Below are positions 9,893 to 17,071 of a stretch of 41,269 bases of DNA, piece after piece. Numbering within the stretch: the stretch's first letter is position 1; every line of letters begins with the position of its first letter. A program made the position numbers and the translations under genes. This DNA comes from an uncultured Clostridia bacterium (GTDB taxonomy: Bacteria > Bacillota > Clostridia > Oscillospirales > CAG-272). Where the stretch lies: NCBI GenBank assembly GCA_945929845.1, contig CAMEON010000014.1, forward strand, positions 1 through 41,269, given 5' to 3'. Under the pieces are notes generated by a model. The model was not told the DNA's origin. It did no database searches and was given only the letters and a program-made list of their open reading frames with translations.

Positions 9893-11704
9893 TCACTCTC
9901 CTTTTATAGCGTCAAGCAAATCGTTCAATGCGTTCATTCTCTGCATATTCCAATCTCCAAGTTTTTGCCCCGATCCTAACATATTGAAGATCGGGCTTAT
10001 TGAACCCATTAAGGATGATTTAACGCCTTCCATTAATTTGTCTTTCCAGTCATTTTCTTCTTTCAATATCCCCTCAATATCGCTTTCCGATGCGATCTGC
10101 TCCAAGATATACTGATACTGGTCGTCAGTCATGTAGCCACTATCCTTATACGCCTTCAAAGTAACCACGCATTCCGCCACTTCAGAGAGAGCCTCATCAC
10201 GCTCTGTTGATGTGAGGAAATCCCATGTTTTCTCCCACCAGTTCCGTCCCTTGTATTCCTCCATAATATCATCAACATTCTCCATCGCCACACTTAACGC
10301 CTGTTCCGCAAATACACTGCTGTCCATTTTCCCCGATTTAACCATCTTACCCATAGTTTCAAGTATGATTTCTCCACGGTCGTTCTCATCTTTTTCTGCC
10401 CATGCCTCCGCCGTGAAACCAACAGCCTCATACACTTTGTCCGTCATGCCACTTGACAGTGCCTCCGTCAGTATATTGCTAACATCCTCGTAGTACTCGT
10501 CCTCCCTATCGTCATACCTGTCAAGTGCCTCTTCAATGGCCGCCTCTGAATATCCTAAGTTCAACAGATCCTGCTTTATAGTATTTCTAAATGCACTTTG
10601 GTAATTCTGATTTCCTTCCTCATCGGTTCCTGTCAGATATTCGTATATTCTCTGCGCCTCATCCGACAAGCTGCTCTCCGTGCTGGTCTCCCTGTCCTTT
10701 TCCACAGCGGCCAGCATCGAGTCAAACTCCTCATCGGTTATGCCGTTGTAGGCCGCCAACTGACGCAGGCCTTCCTGGTTGGTTCCGTCGTAGACCGATA
10801 GCATGGTTCCCATGAAGTCTGACAACATCGTCTGATGTTCCTCCGTCTTGACCTGTTCCTGCGCCACCCCGTAGTCTCCGGTGATGGCGTTCATGATCCT
10901 CTCCACAGACGGCTGGTCAAGCCCCTTCATGCTCAGCCACTCCCGGATGGTCTCCCCGTTGGTGCCGTCGTAAGCAGTCAGTGCCGTCTCAAACGCCTCT
11001 GTCTCCCGATCGGCCTCCTGATCCTTGTAGGATTCATAGGCATCACTGTACGCCTTGGCCCCTGCCGTGGCCGCATAGGATGTGCCAGCCCCTCCGGCGG
11101 CTCGCCGTGCGGCGTCATAGGCGTTGGCCTGCGCCTTCCTGGCCGCCGCCGTGGCCCCGTCCGGGCTGTACTTTGCGTAGCTCTTGTACATGGCCTCTCC
11201 GAGTGCCTGGTCAAGGGTTTCATCGTTTCCTGGCTCCGCCTCGTCCTCCTGCGCCTTCAGAATCTGGTAGTATTCCTCCACCAGGGGGCTGTTCTTGTTT
11301 TCCAGATACATCTGCGTCAGGGTCTTGGTGCTTTGGTTGATCTGATCCGCCACCGCCGCATCGGTCGCCCCTTTCCCGGTCAGCAGAGGATTGACCGGGC
11401 TTGCCGTCTTCGGGTTTCCCCTGGTGGTGTCCGTCATACTGCCCCAGCGCAAATTCCCGGCAGGTGACACTGGTTTATTGGCTGTAGCGACCTTCATATC
11501 CGCCGATGTCCCAGCGACTGTGCCCATGACCCCGGCTACAGCCCCTGGTGCTGAACCGGCACTCTGCTGCCGTACTTTCTCCGTGTACCCGCTGTTCCCG
11601 TCAATAATCTGCGTGTTTTCCTGCCCTGTAGCTTTCGTGTCATGCCGTTCCTGCCTCTTTGGATCCGACATCCTCGTTGTGTTTCCGCTCCCAGTCAGCC
11701 TCAT
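9893..11704 (-). CDS. Putative internal virion / ejection protein
   Basis: A 603-residue protein starting at ATG 11704, which overlaps the preceding stop (ATGA). A purine-rich GGGAAGGGGAGA precedes it; a longer upstream reading would run deep into the neighbouring gene. The protein is Ala/Gly/Thr-rich in the N-terminal third and largely helical, acidic and low in Cys later, with repeated AYDGTNGE / VYDGTNQE / AAYNGITDE segments (about residues 245-340). There is no signal peptide. Its position between the nozzle-like protein and the giant polyvalent protein fits an ejection-core component. The C-terminal ~250 codons (9893 to ~10660) are clearly more AT-rich than the rest, suggesting a recently exchanged domain. 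The function rests on context only. Confidence 0.5.
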   Translation of the reverse strand: MRLTGSGNTTRMSDPKRQERHDTKATGQENTQIIDGNSGYTEKVRQQSAGSAPGAVAGVMGTVAGTSADMKVATANKPVSPAGNLRWGSMTDTTRGNPKTASPVNPLLTGKGATDAAVADQINQSTKTLTQMYLENKNSPLVEEYYQILKAQEDEAEPGNDETLDQALGEAMYKSYAKYSPDGATAAARKAQANAYDAARRAAGGAGTSYAATAGAKAYSDAYESYKDQEADRETEAFETALTAYDGTNGETIREWLSMKGLDQPSVERIMNAITGDYGVAQEQVKTEEHQTMLSDFMGTMLSVYDGTNQEGLRQLAAYNGITDEEFDSMLAAVEKDRETSTESSLSDEAQRIYEYLTGTDEEGNQNYQSAFRNTIKQDLLNLGYSEAAIEEALDRYDDREDEYYEDVSNILTEALSSGMTDKVYEAVGFTAEAWAEKDENDRGEIILETMGKMVKSGKMDSSVFAEQALSVAMENVDDIMEEYKGRNWWEKTWDFLTSTERDEALSEVAECVVTLKAYKDSGYMTDDQYQYILEQIASESDIEGILKEENDWKDKLMEGVKSSLMGSISPIFNMLGSGQKLGDWNMQRMNALNDLLDAIKGE

Positions 11705-11889
11705 TTCGTTGTCTCCCCTTCCCGTAACCTTTTTTCCAGAGCCGTCAGCCTTTCCTCCAAAGCCGCCCTGTCCCGCTCCGCCTCGTCCATCATGCGGAGC
11801 ATATCCCGCCATAGGCGGTCTGTTCGCTCCTCCATCCGACCGGTCGGAGGCATGGGGCGGGTGAAAAGCTTTCCTTTCATGCTACCCAT
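11701..11889 (-). CDS. Small coiled-coil structural-module protein
   Basis: A 62-residue reading frame from ATG 11889, which overlaps the upstream stop by one base (TGATG) and overlaps the next gene by 4 bp. The C-terminal two thirds form a charged heptad helix (RMMDEAERDRAALEERLTAL). Tight overlap on both sides and GGAGCAGG before the ATG support translation. A start at MKGKLF (11880) is also possible. Function unknown; its place between nozzle and ejection genes suggests a small virion or chaperone protein. Confidence 0.55.
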   Translation of the reverse strand: MGSMKGKLFTRPMPPTGRMEERTDRLWRDMLRMMDEAERDRAALEERLTALEKRLREGETTK

Positions 11890-13796
11890 CACCTGCTCCC
11901 CTCCGTCTCCACTGTCCGGAATATACCAAGCAGCGTCGCCCGTCCCCGACCCTCCAGCCGGATCCGGAGATGGTCGCACCGGTGTGGCACCGTGCGGGAC
12001 ATGACCGTCCGGGTAGCCCCTGCCTCCGCCCGCCAAATCTGCCGCCACTCTCCGGTGGAGTCGTACTCTACGGACAGAGCCGCCGTAGCTCCCGCCTCCA
12101 GCAGGATGCGCACCTCCACCTTGGAGATGTACTTTTTCTGCGGGGTCTCCAGCCCGATCATACCGCTCTCACAGTACCACTGGATGTACCGCTCCTCTCC
12201 GGAGACCTTACCGCCCATGACTTCATGGTCTCCCACCGTCAGGATGCGCCCCCGTCCGTCAATCATGTATAGCCCACTGCGGCAGTCTGCAAAGCATACC
12301 ACACCCCCGGCCGGGGCCTTTTCTGCGTGCCACAGCCCCCGGCGGGTGTCCAGCACAAACATTTCCTGCGTGTTTGCGCTCCCGACCGCCATCCGTGTGG
12401 CCAAATAGTATTTGTACCCGTGCCCGCCTGCCACAGCCTGCCTCACACCGTCCAGCGGGCCCAGCTTGTCGGATACCCGGGTGACTGTCCCGCCATAGTA
12501 GGCCATCACATCCCCGCCGGACAGGTAGTATACATACCCGCCGAGGACGCACAGACTGCCCTCACAACCCGCCGACGGCCCCCGCCCGTCATAGGTGGTC
12601 AGGTAGAAGCTGGACGGCGTGGAACCGCCCACCGTCAGTATCTTGTTGTCTTTGAAAAATGTGACCACACCGCCCACCAGGGCGGCTCCCCGGAACTGCC
12701 CCGGCTCCGTCACGGACATGATCAGCGGGTCGGCTGTGGTGTCCTCCACCCGGTAGTAGCGTTTGAAATCGTCGGCGGCACTGATGTATATTTCGTTGAC
12801 ATCCTCCCCGGACACATGGGACACGCCACGGTATGCGCCGTACACCCGACCGTCGCACACCACCGCACAGTCGAACACCGGCACCGCCCGCTCCACCGTC
12901 ACCATGCCGTCCGACACGCCGAACTGATAGGAACTTTCGTTGATGATCCCACGGACAGTGAAGCCCACCGTGTACACCGTGGGGGAATCGCCCAGCGTGA
13001 CGCCCGTGACAATGTGCGTCCCGTTCAGTGCGTCTATGTCTGCCTGCTCCGGTAGCCCGATCATTGCGTTACTCGCCTTGAACCCGCCCAGGATGACTGT
13101 CTCCCCCTCCGTCAGGCAGTCATACAGGTCATAGAACTGATTGTTCATAAGCCGTGAAAAATACAGGTACGCCTCCACCTCCTGCCACACAATGACCGCA
13201 AGGCCGTTTTCCTCCGTCTCCACCGCACGGTACAGTCTCGGCTCCACTGTCAACAGACCATCCTCGTGCCTCTGACACAGCCACAGATCGCCTGCCCTGA
13301 CCCCTGCTGTGGAGGACGGCGCATCCACCTGGCAGAACCTGACTCCATGCCCCGTATCATCCACGACCTGCACCTGCACGCCATCGGCTCCGAACAGGTA
13401 TTGACTGTCCCTCATGTCGCCCCGGTCTGCCACATCCAGCACATTGACATATTTCCTGTCCGGCCAGATCAGCAGGTAGTAGGAAAAGGGGAGGAGCAGT
13501 TTCTTCCCTTCCGAAAGACCCAGACTTACCTTTTCATCCCCGATCCAGACGGAGTCCCCGTCCACAGCGCACAGCTTGTCCTCGATCACCACACCGCCGC
13601 TCACTTCTCCCATGCCGGACGGCTTTGCGTATACACCCCGTGCCGCCCGCACCGTCAGCGCAGGGTACTGATCCGACGACAGGTTCAGATCCCGCTGGAA
13701 CCATCCATCCCCGGCGGTCATGCTCCGGTCAAGGCCACCGAAGATGGTCACGCCCTCCACCATGGCCTGCCGCCTGGTAACACCCGGCAAATACAT
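11889..13796 (-). CDS. Tail nozzle / stabilisation-like protein
   Basis: A 635-residue protein. I place the start at ATG 13796, where GGAGGAG lies 8 nt upstream, immediately after the previous gene's stop; an 86-codon upstream extension would read through that gene in another frame. The N terminus YLPGVTRRQAMVEG followed by a segment with NLSSDQYPAL is typical of Firmicute podophage minor structural proteins of the nozzle/stabilisation type. The rest is almost entirely beta, with repeating Gly/Tyr/Asp blades (for example YVYYLSGGDVMAYYGG) consistent with a propeller. By position it should extend the portal/adaptor channel, comparable in role to T7 gp12 or P22 gp10. The exact family is uncertain. 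Confidence 0.6.
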   Translation of the reverse strand: MYLPGVTRRQAMVEGVTIFGGLDRSMTAGDGWFQRDLNLSSDQYPALTVRAARGVYAKPSGMGEVSGGVVIEDKLCAVDGDSVWIGDEKVSLGLSEGKKLLLPFSYYLLIWPDRKYVNVLDVADRGDMRDSQYLFGADGVQVQVVDDTGHGVRFCQVDAPSSTAGVRAGDLWLCQRHEDGLLTVEPRLYRAVETEENGLAVIVWQEVEAYLYFSRLMNNQFYDLYDCLTEGETVILGGFKASNAMIGLPEQADIDALNGTHIVTGVTLGDSPTVYTVGFTVRGIINESSYQFGVSDGMVTVERAVPVFDCAVVCDGRVYGAYRGVSHVSGEDVNEIYISAADDFKRYYRVEDTTADPLIMSVTEPGQFRGAALVGGVVTFFKDNKILTVGGSTPSSFYLTTYDGRGPSAGCEGSLCVLGGYVYYLSGGDVMAYYGGTVTRVSDKLGPLDGVRQAVAGGHGYKYYLATRMAVGSANTQEMFVLDTRRGLWHAEKAPAGGVVCFADCRSGLYMIDGRGRILTVGDHEVMGGKVSGEERYIQWYCESGMIGLETPQKKYISKVEVRILLEAGATAALSVEYDSTGEWRQIWRAEAGATRTVMSRTVPHRCDHLRIRLEGRGRATLLGIFRTVETEGSR

Positions 13797-13815
13797 CTGC
13801 GTCTCCTCCCCACGC

Positions 13816-14190
13816 TCAATGATATGTAAATCGGACAGGAACGGAAATTCTGTGTCCCTGCACCCAGTTGTTTCCCCATTGCTGTAGCTGCCGGTTAAAG
13901 ACAGCGGCCGCATCATCTGCCCGTGCATCCTCTCCCAGTCTGCGGTACAGACAATACTCCAGATAGCTGTCATACAGCTCATCGTCAGGCACATCCAGCA
14001 GAAGAACCTGATCCGGTGCGTCCTGACTGTACGCCCTCGGTTTTTCAATGTCATTTCCCCCTTCTCTCGGCTGGATGTACTCTCTCCAAAGGCGGCTGTC
14101 CAGCCGGTACAGCCACCCGGCGATCTCCACCGGATCCGCTCCCTCGTAGATATTGGTTTTTGCCCGGGCGATCATATCCCCCAGCGTCAT
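13816..14190 (-). CDS. Putative head-tail connector (adaptor) protein
   Basis: A 124-residue protein starting MTLGDMIARAK at ATG 14190, with AAGGAGG 11 nt upstream; this is preferred over an in-frame ATG 51 nt earlier that lies inside a hairpin region. The protein is small, acidic and helical, with a Tyr-rich middle (YDSYLEYCLYRRLGEDARADD) that looks like the packed helices of phage head-completion proteins. It follows the capsid-distal gene and precedes the nozzle-like gene, the usual site of the portal adaptor. No specific family is recognised. Confidence 0.45.
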   Translation of the reverse strand: MTLGDMIARAKTNIYEGADPVEIAGWLYRLDSRLWREYIQPREGGNDIEKPRAYSQDAPDQVLLLDVPDDELYDSYLEYCLYRRLGEDARADDAAAVFNRQLQQWGNNWVQGHRISVPVRFTYH

Positions 14191-14205
14191 GTGCACCGCC
14201 TCCTT

Positions 14206-14250
14206 CTTTTGAAAACCTCTTTTTTCAAAAGGGGGCCGCATGGGCCCCCT
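14206..14250 (-). terminator. Tandem hairpins between capsid-distal gene and adaptor gene
   Basis: Positions 14230-14250 form an 8-bp GC-rich stem (AGGGGGCC/GGCCCCCT) with a 5-nt loop. Reading on the minus strand it is followed by TTTTG. A second AT-rich inverted repeat (TTTTGAAAA/TTTTCAAAA) follows at 14206-14230. It lies directly after the stop at 14254, so it may lower expression of the tail genes relative to capsid genes or act as an RNA-processing site. Confidence 0.5.
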
Positions 14251-14253
14251 ATA

Positions 14254-14580
14254 TCAGTATGCGCCGCCTGTGGAGAGTGCGGACATCTGCCGCCTGATCT
14301 CCGCCACATAGGCCTTGGCTCGCCGCTCGGCGGCCTGCTTTTGCTGCCACAGGAGGAACACGGATTCCGGCACCTCCACATCCTCGTCAAAGGCCACCAT
14401 GTAGTTGACCTCGTTGATGGACAGGAAAACACCCCGGCTCTCGTCACCGTCCGGCCTTGGAATGTGCAGGATCCGTTTCGGTTCTGCGTTCAGTATTTCC
14501 CTGGTCGTTGCCGGCACCTTTGCATTGGTCGTTGCCGGCACCTTTGCGTTACCCTCTGTTCTGTCATTCACAGCGTTCAT
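14254..14580 (-). CDS. Small capsid-associated protein of unknown function
   Basis: A 108-residue protein starting at ATG 14580 with AAGGAG upstream, 28 bp after the capsid gene stop. The N terminus contains an exact peptide duplication (NAKVPATT twice). The middle VNYMVAFDEDVEVPESVF is beta-like and the C-terminal half is a basic helix (AAERRAKAYVAEIRRQM). Its place immediately after the major capsid gene suggests a head decoration or stabilising protein, but no family is recognised. Confidence 0.55.
   Translation of the reverse strand: MNAVNDRTEGNAKVPATTNAKVPATTREILNAEPKRILHIPRPDGDESRGVFLSINEVNYMVAFDEDVEVPESVFLLWQQKQAAERRAKAYVAEIRRQMSALSTGGAY
14502..14549 (-). repeat. 24-bp tandem duplication inside the small capsid-associated gene
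   Basis: Two adjacent 24-bp units (14502-14525 and 14526-14549) are near identical and in frame, duplicating the octapeptide NAKVPATT. It is probably a recent slippage duplication. Confidence 0.8.
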
Positions 14581-14608
14581 GTCAGCTTTCTCCTTGCGTT
14601 TTTATTTT

Positions 14609-15676
14609 TTAGTTTGCGGCAGCCGTGTCGTAGGAGGATCCAACGACCATGTCCATGCACGCCTCATCAGACAGCACCTTGGCCCCGATGACGGTTTTCC
14701 ATCCGGCGGTCATGCGCTGGTTCAGCGGGTCGTCCCCGGAGCCGAAAGGCTTGATGACCGTCTCCAGCCCCTCGCCCTCAATGCCGGTGACACCATAGCC
14801 ACCCTCGCCTATCACGAAGCAGTGGAACACAGCGTGTCCGGTCGTGTTCTTTGTGATCAGCGCATTGGTTGACTCCACGAAGCGGATCTTCTCTATGAAG
14901 CCCACCTCTCCCATGTACATCTTCTTGACCCCGGCCTCGCTGTACTTGTTCCATTCCTGGAACTCTGGGTCATTTTTCAGATCCTCGATGACATACGGGT
15001 GGACGATGCACACATACATCCCATCGGAGAAAGGCTTGATGTTGTTGGCCTTCATCTTGGTCATGGCCGACCGGATCAGCTTGACGGTCAGCTTACAGGT
15101 GGAATCAATGCTGTCATCCTTGGTCACAGCAGTGCCGGACGATGTGGGCGCATACATCTTGTTGGTGGTAGCGGCCATTTTGTTCCGCACATACTTGTCC
15201 CGCATGGAGGATCCCTGGTAGCCCAGCTCCTCCACCGCCTCGGTCAGCACCTCGTCCGGTGCCGTCAGGTCAACCATGTCGGAGAGCCCGATCCAGTACC
15301 CGAACTGCTCGATCCCGCAGACCACCTCCGTGATGCGCAGGATACCGCCGTCCGGCGTCACCCCCTCGGTCAGGGGCGTGCTTACCTCCGGCAGATGCTC
15401 GGTCTTTCTCATGTTGATGGTCTGACCGTGCTTCCTGGGGATGGCGATCTTCCGTCCGAACTGCTCATGGACGAGATTTGCCTTGGCGTTGTCCAGGAAG
15501 GCTCTGTGGTAATAGGTTCTCAGTTCCGGCTTGATGTTGGAGCCGCTTCCGGTCTCGTCCGCCGAAGTGGTCACCACCGTGTTGGCGGCGGCGAAGGCCT
15601 GGAGCATGGGCAGGATGTGGATGCGCATATCCACGCCTCCACCGATTTCATGATTCATCATTCTGTTCATTCGCAT
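14609..15676 (-). CDS. Major capsid protein, N4-gp56 family
   Basis: A 355-residue protein. The pattern DGMYVCIVHPYVIEDLKND and the overall length match the N4-gp56 family of HK97-fold capsid proteins, the main shell subunit. ATG 15676 has GAAAGGAAA upstream, but an in-frame ATG at 15628 with GGTGGAGG is an equally good start. Both precede ILPMLQAFA, which resembles the NLQFFA site cut by Prp protease in ribosomal protein L27. Cleavage would fall after Ala29 (or residue 13 from the later start), leaving a mature N terminus beginning AANTVV. The Prp-like gene two genes upstream is the likely processing enzyme. The scaffold gene lies 16 bp upstream. Confidence 0.85.
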   Translation of the reverse strand: MRMNRMMNHEIGGGVDMRIHILPMLQAFAAANTVVTTSADETGSGSNIKPELRTYYHRAFLDNAKANLVHEQFGRKIAIPRKHGQTINMRKTEHLPEVSTPLTEGVTPDGGILRITEVVCGIEQFGYWIGLSDMVDLTAPDEVLTEAVEELGYQGSSMRDKYVRNKMAATTNKMYAPTSSGTAVTKDDSIDSTCKLTVKLIRSAMTKMKANNIKPFSDGMYVCIVHPYVIEDLKNDPEFQEWNKYSEAGVKKMYMGEVGFIEKIRFVESTNALITKNTTGHAVFHCFVIGEGGYGVTGIEGEGLETVIKPFGSGDDPLNQRMTAGWKTVIGAKVLSDEACMDMVVGSSYDTAAAN

Positions 15677-15691
15677 TTTCCTTTCTGTTTT

Positions 15692-16645
15692 TCACAGGGG
15701 GATCACATCCCCCCGCCTTACCCTTTCACGGAAGGCTTTGAACTCTTCATCGGACATACCGGCAATGTCAACCGGACTCTGCGCCGGCTTTCCTCCGCCT
15801 GCACCGCCCTCGGCAGGCCGTGCCTTGTTGGCCCGGATGGTTTCTGTCACCCGATCCTCCGTCTGCCGCTGGGTGTACCTGACCGCCGCAGGCATCAGCT
15901 TCGAGTGGTTCATGGCGATGTAGGCGGTGCGCATGTCAATGCCTACATCCAGCATCCCACGGAACTTCGGGTTGTCCAGATACCCGTCCAGGTCAAAATC
16001 CGGGAATTCTCTTGTCAGCCGTTCCCCCTCCATCCGGAGCATGGCCAGCTTCCTGGACTCCTCGCTGGTTTTTTGCTGATTTTGCAACCGTGCGTTTGCG
16101 GTGCGAAGATCCATCATCTCCCGGTATGCCTCCTCGGTCATACCCATCTCCTCGGCTCTCTGCCTTTCGTAAGATGTGTCCGCCCGCACCGCATCCAGAA
16201 TGGCCTTGGTGTCCCCGGCCTTGACGCCGTACCTCGCCGCCAGAAATTCGTTGATGGCATTCCTGTCGGCATCGTCTGCGTCCCGCTTCTCACTGGCCTT
16301 GAACCGGCTCTTGACCGCTCGCTGGATCCTCTGATCCATGAGCTTTTTCATCTCCGGGCGCTTCATGAATTCCTCGAATTCCGCACCCGGGTCTGCGTCA
16401 GCCTCCGACCCGCTCTCCGTCATGGACTGTTCCGCACCGCTCGCCCCGGCGGACTCTTCGTCCGTCTGCCCGGCCGCCCGTTTCTTTGTCTCCGGTTTCC
16501 CGGCAGTTTCCCCCTGCGCTGCGGGATCCAGCGCACCGTCTCCTGTGCCCCCTGACGCACCGGCCGTGCCCGTGCCGCCTTCCGCAAAGGCCTGAAGCAT
16601 CAGCGAAATGTGTGTCATGGTCGCTTTTTTGGGATATGTTGTCAT
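15692..16645 (-). CDS. Capsid scaffolding protein with predicted N-terminal processing site
   Basis: A 317-residue protein with AGGAGG before ATG 16645. Residues ~25-80 are low-complexity Gly/Ala/Ser/Glu; the remainder is highly charged helix with coiled-coil character, ending in a basic C terminus (FRERVRRGDVIPL). This is the usual scaffold layout, with the C terminus contacting the capsid protein. Residues 15-21 read LMLQAFA, followed by EGG, almost the same as the capsid N terminus. Both therefore carry the predicted Prp cleavage motif. Gene order protease-scaffold-capsid supports the call. Confidence 0.8.
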   Translation of the reverse strand: MTTYPKKATMTHISLMLQAFAEGGTGTAGASGGTGDGALDPAAQGETAGKPETKKRAAGQTDEESAGASGAEQSMTESGSEADADPGAEFEEFMKRPEMKKLMDQRIQRAVKSRFKASEKRDADDADRNAINEFLAARYGVKAGDTKAILDAVRADTSYERQRAEEMGMTEEAYREMMDLRTANARLQNQQKTSEESRKLAMLRMEGERLTREFPDFDLDGYLDNPKFRGMLDVGIDMRTAYIAMNHSKLMPAAVRYTQRQTEDRVTETIRANKARPAEGGAGGGKPAQSPVDIAGMSDEEFKAFRERVRRGDVIPL

Positions 16646-16664
16646 GCTTTTTTCCTCCTGCCCG

Positions 16665-17057
16665 TCAGGTGGGCGAACCCGTATCTATGATTTTCCCGTC
16701 CGGGTAAAATCCCTCGCTTGTGACCCTCACATCCAGGGCCACGGCCTCCGGATGGGCGGCCTGCATCAGCGCAAGGCCAGCCGCCACGGTTTGCAGTACC
16801 GTCGGCCCGTCCACTCCGTCCTCCCCCCTGTGGCATTGTCCCTCCAGCCGGTACATACCGCTCTCCCGCTGGATGGTGTGCACGGTCATGCTCCCGTCAT
16901 CCTGCCCCCGACACATGGCCTCCGCCAGCGTGTCCAGCAGGATGGAGACACCGGCGCAGACAATGTCCTGTCCCTCCGGAGCCGTACCGGCGTGTCCGGA
17001 TGCGAGGACGCTGAAACGCCCGGTTGACTGATCCTCCCGTATGTATATCCGTATCAC
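16665..17057 (-). CDS. Prp-family cysteine protease (predicted prohead maturation protease)
   Basis: A 130-residue protein with a GTG start at 17057 and AGGAGG 9 nt upstream, right after the portal stop. The motif SGHAG (His22) followed by DIVCAGVS (Cys34) is the catalytic signature of Prp/YsxB, the protease that trims ribosomal protein L27 in Firmicutes. His22 and Cys34 sit at the same numbers as in Staphylococcus aureus Prp. Chromosomal prp normally lies between the L21 and L27 genes; here it lies between portal and scaffold, where tailed phages keep the prohead protease. Both neighbouring substrates carry MLQAFA near their N termini. The function is inferred, but the motif match is strong. 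Confidence 0.85.
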   Translation of the reverse strand: MIRIYIREDQSTGRFSVLASGHAGTAPEGQDIVCAGVSILLDTLAEAMCRGQDDGSMTVHTIQRESGMYRLEGQCHRGEDGVDGPTVLQTVAAGLALMQAAHPEAVALDVRVTSEGFYPDGKIIDTGSPT

Positions 17058-17071
17058 TGCACCCGCCTCCT

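Noticed and set aside
13797-14054. 86-codon N-terminal extension of the nozzle-like protein
   Set aside because: It reads through the adaptor gene in another frame, and a good ribosome site lies before ATG 13796.
14999-16555. 518-codon open frame on the plus strand
   Set aside because: It is antisense to capsid and scaffold genes, both of which have clear family patterns and ribosome sites.
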